Assembly: GCA_006226265.1 (NCBI GenBank)
Contig: SBHH01000146.1
Coordinates: forward strand, 1 to 6,177
Length of the DNA: 6,177 nt
Direction of reading: 5' to 3'
Source: Alphaproteobacteria bacterium
GTDB taxonomy: Bacteria > Pseudomonadota > Alphaproteobacteria > Sneathiellales > Sneathiellaceae
A program made the translations under genes and the position numbers. The notes under the pieces were generated by a model. The model saw nothing but the letters and a program-made list of their open reading frames with translations. It searched no databases and was not told where the DNA came from. Below, piece by piece: positions 5,503 through 6,177 of the stretch. The first letter of the stretch is position 1; the number at the start of each line of letters is the position of its first letter.

Positions 5503-6177
5503 GTGAGCGAACCTGGGATGCAACGGCGTTTGGCCGCGATCATGGCGGTGGATGTTGTCGGCTACAGCAAGATGATGGGAGCCGACGAGACTCGCACTCA
5601 TACGCTGCTCAGCAAGTTCTGGCGAGAGGAATTCCGTCCGGTCATCATCTATCACAGGGGCAGGGTCGTCAAAATGCTGGGCGATGGTGCGCTTGTCGAA
5701 TTTGCAACCGCCGTTGATGCGGTGACCGCCGCGATCGCCCTTCAGGAAACGCGGGCGCGCCATAATTCGGAAAAAGGATCCAATCCCGCTATTACCTTCC
5801 GCATCGGCATCAATCTTGGCGATATCATGATGGAGGAGGGCGATGTTTTCGGCCGGGACGTTAATATCGCCGCCCGGATGGAGCGAAGCGCGCCGGAGGG
5901 CGGTATCCTGATCTCCGACAGCGTCTATACCCAGATTGTCGACAAGATTGGCAGCGGCTTTCGTGATGCGGGGCGCCAGACCTTCAAGAATATCGATCGA
6001 CCCGTTCAATGCTGGAGCTGGCGGGTTGGCGCAGGATCGGCAAAGGGCGAATGTGAACCGGTATCGGCAAAGATCACCCAGAAAATCAATTTCTGCCGCT
6101 CACACGACGGGGTGGAGATCGTTTATGCGACCGCCGGTTCCGGGCCGCCTTTGGTACGTGCGCCGCATTGGATGAGC
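5503..6177 (+). CDS. Class III adenylate cyclase with C-terminal alpha/beta-hydrolase-like domain (partial, 3' end beyond window)
   Basis: The visible 225 residues contain a complete class III nucleotide cyclase domain that should make cAMP from ATP. It starts RRLAAIMAVDVVGYSKMMGADE. The two metal-binding aspartates are Asp17 and Asp61 (in KMLGDGALVEF). The adenine-selecting pair is Lys57 and Asp119, and the transition-state residues are Asn121 and Arg125 (GRDVNIAARMERSAPEGGI). All six key residues are present, so it should be active and ATP-specific rather than a guanylate cyclase. After the domain (to about 175) and a short linker, residues 191-225 read INFCRSHDGVEIVYATAGSG and then PPLVRAPHW. 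This is the usual beginning of an alpha/beta hydrolase fused behind such cyclases. The hydrolase catalytic residues lie outside the window. There is no membrane segment in the visible part, so it looks cytosolic. No stop codon is reached. Confidence 0.88.
   Translation, partial: MSEPGMQRRLAAIMAVDVVGYSKMMGADETRTHTLLSKFWREEFRPVIIYHRGRVVKMLGDGALVEFATAVDAVTAAIALQETRARHNSEKGSNPAITFRIGINLGDIMMEEGDVFGRDVNIAARMERSAPEGGILISDSVYTQIVDKIGSGFRDAGRQTFKNIDRPVQCWSWRVGAGSAKGECEPVSAKITQKINFCRSHDGVEIVYATAGSGPPLVRAPHWMS

Noticed and set aside
5473..6009. Minus-strand 178-codon open frame opposite the cyclase gene
   Set aside because: It is the antisense shadow of a domain with all class III cyclase residues on the plus strand.

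Overview
The window looks like chromosomal DNA of an alphaproteobacterium. The evidence is high-GC codon use, compact class I ribonucleotide reductase subunits of the type common in that class, TTGAC-type promoters, and the start of a class III adenylate cyclase joined to an alpha/beta hydrolase, an architecture I know mainly from alphaproteobacteria and actinobacteria. I cannot name a genus.

Layout. Positions 1-395 hold no recognised gene, but they carry the control region of the reductase operon: a sigma70-type promoter overlapped by two NrdR-like boxes, then a leader of about 180 nt. Positions 396-3279 are nrdA-nrdB, the catalytic and radical-generating subunits of aerobic class I ribonucleotide reductase. 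All catalytic residues can be located. Neither subunit has an N-terminal ATP-cone, so the transcriptional NrdR boxes are the only nucleotide-sensing layer visible here. Positions 3461-3944 hold what looks like a decayed gene for a DUF4396-type membrane protein, with a frame change and missing middle. Its 3' end overlaps that of the convergent gene.

Positions 3883-5115 (minus strand) encode a Bcr/CflA-type major facilitator drug/H+ antiporter. Its 5' leader is the most interesting part of the window. A promoter with a perfect TTGACA is followed at once by an apparently leaderless 21-codon ORF, then an intrinsic terminator (GC-rich hairpin plus six U) just before the transporter gene. Part of the leader ORF can pair with the base of the terminator. 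This is the layout of a ribosome-mediated transcription attenuator. I infer that slow or stalled translation of the leader, for example by a ribosome-targeting drug, turns the exporter on. Leader, terminator and pairing are read from the sequence; the mechanism is inference.

On the plus strand, divergent from the exporter, an adenylate cyclase gene starts at 5503 (GTG with a good ribosome binding site). It runs off the window end just as an alpha/beta-hydrolase-like domain begins.

The reductase operon, the exporter and the cyclase are separate transcription units. No mobile elements, CRISPR arrays, tRNA or rRNA genes were seen.
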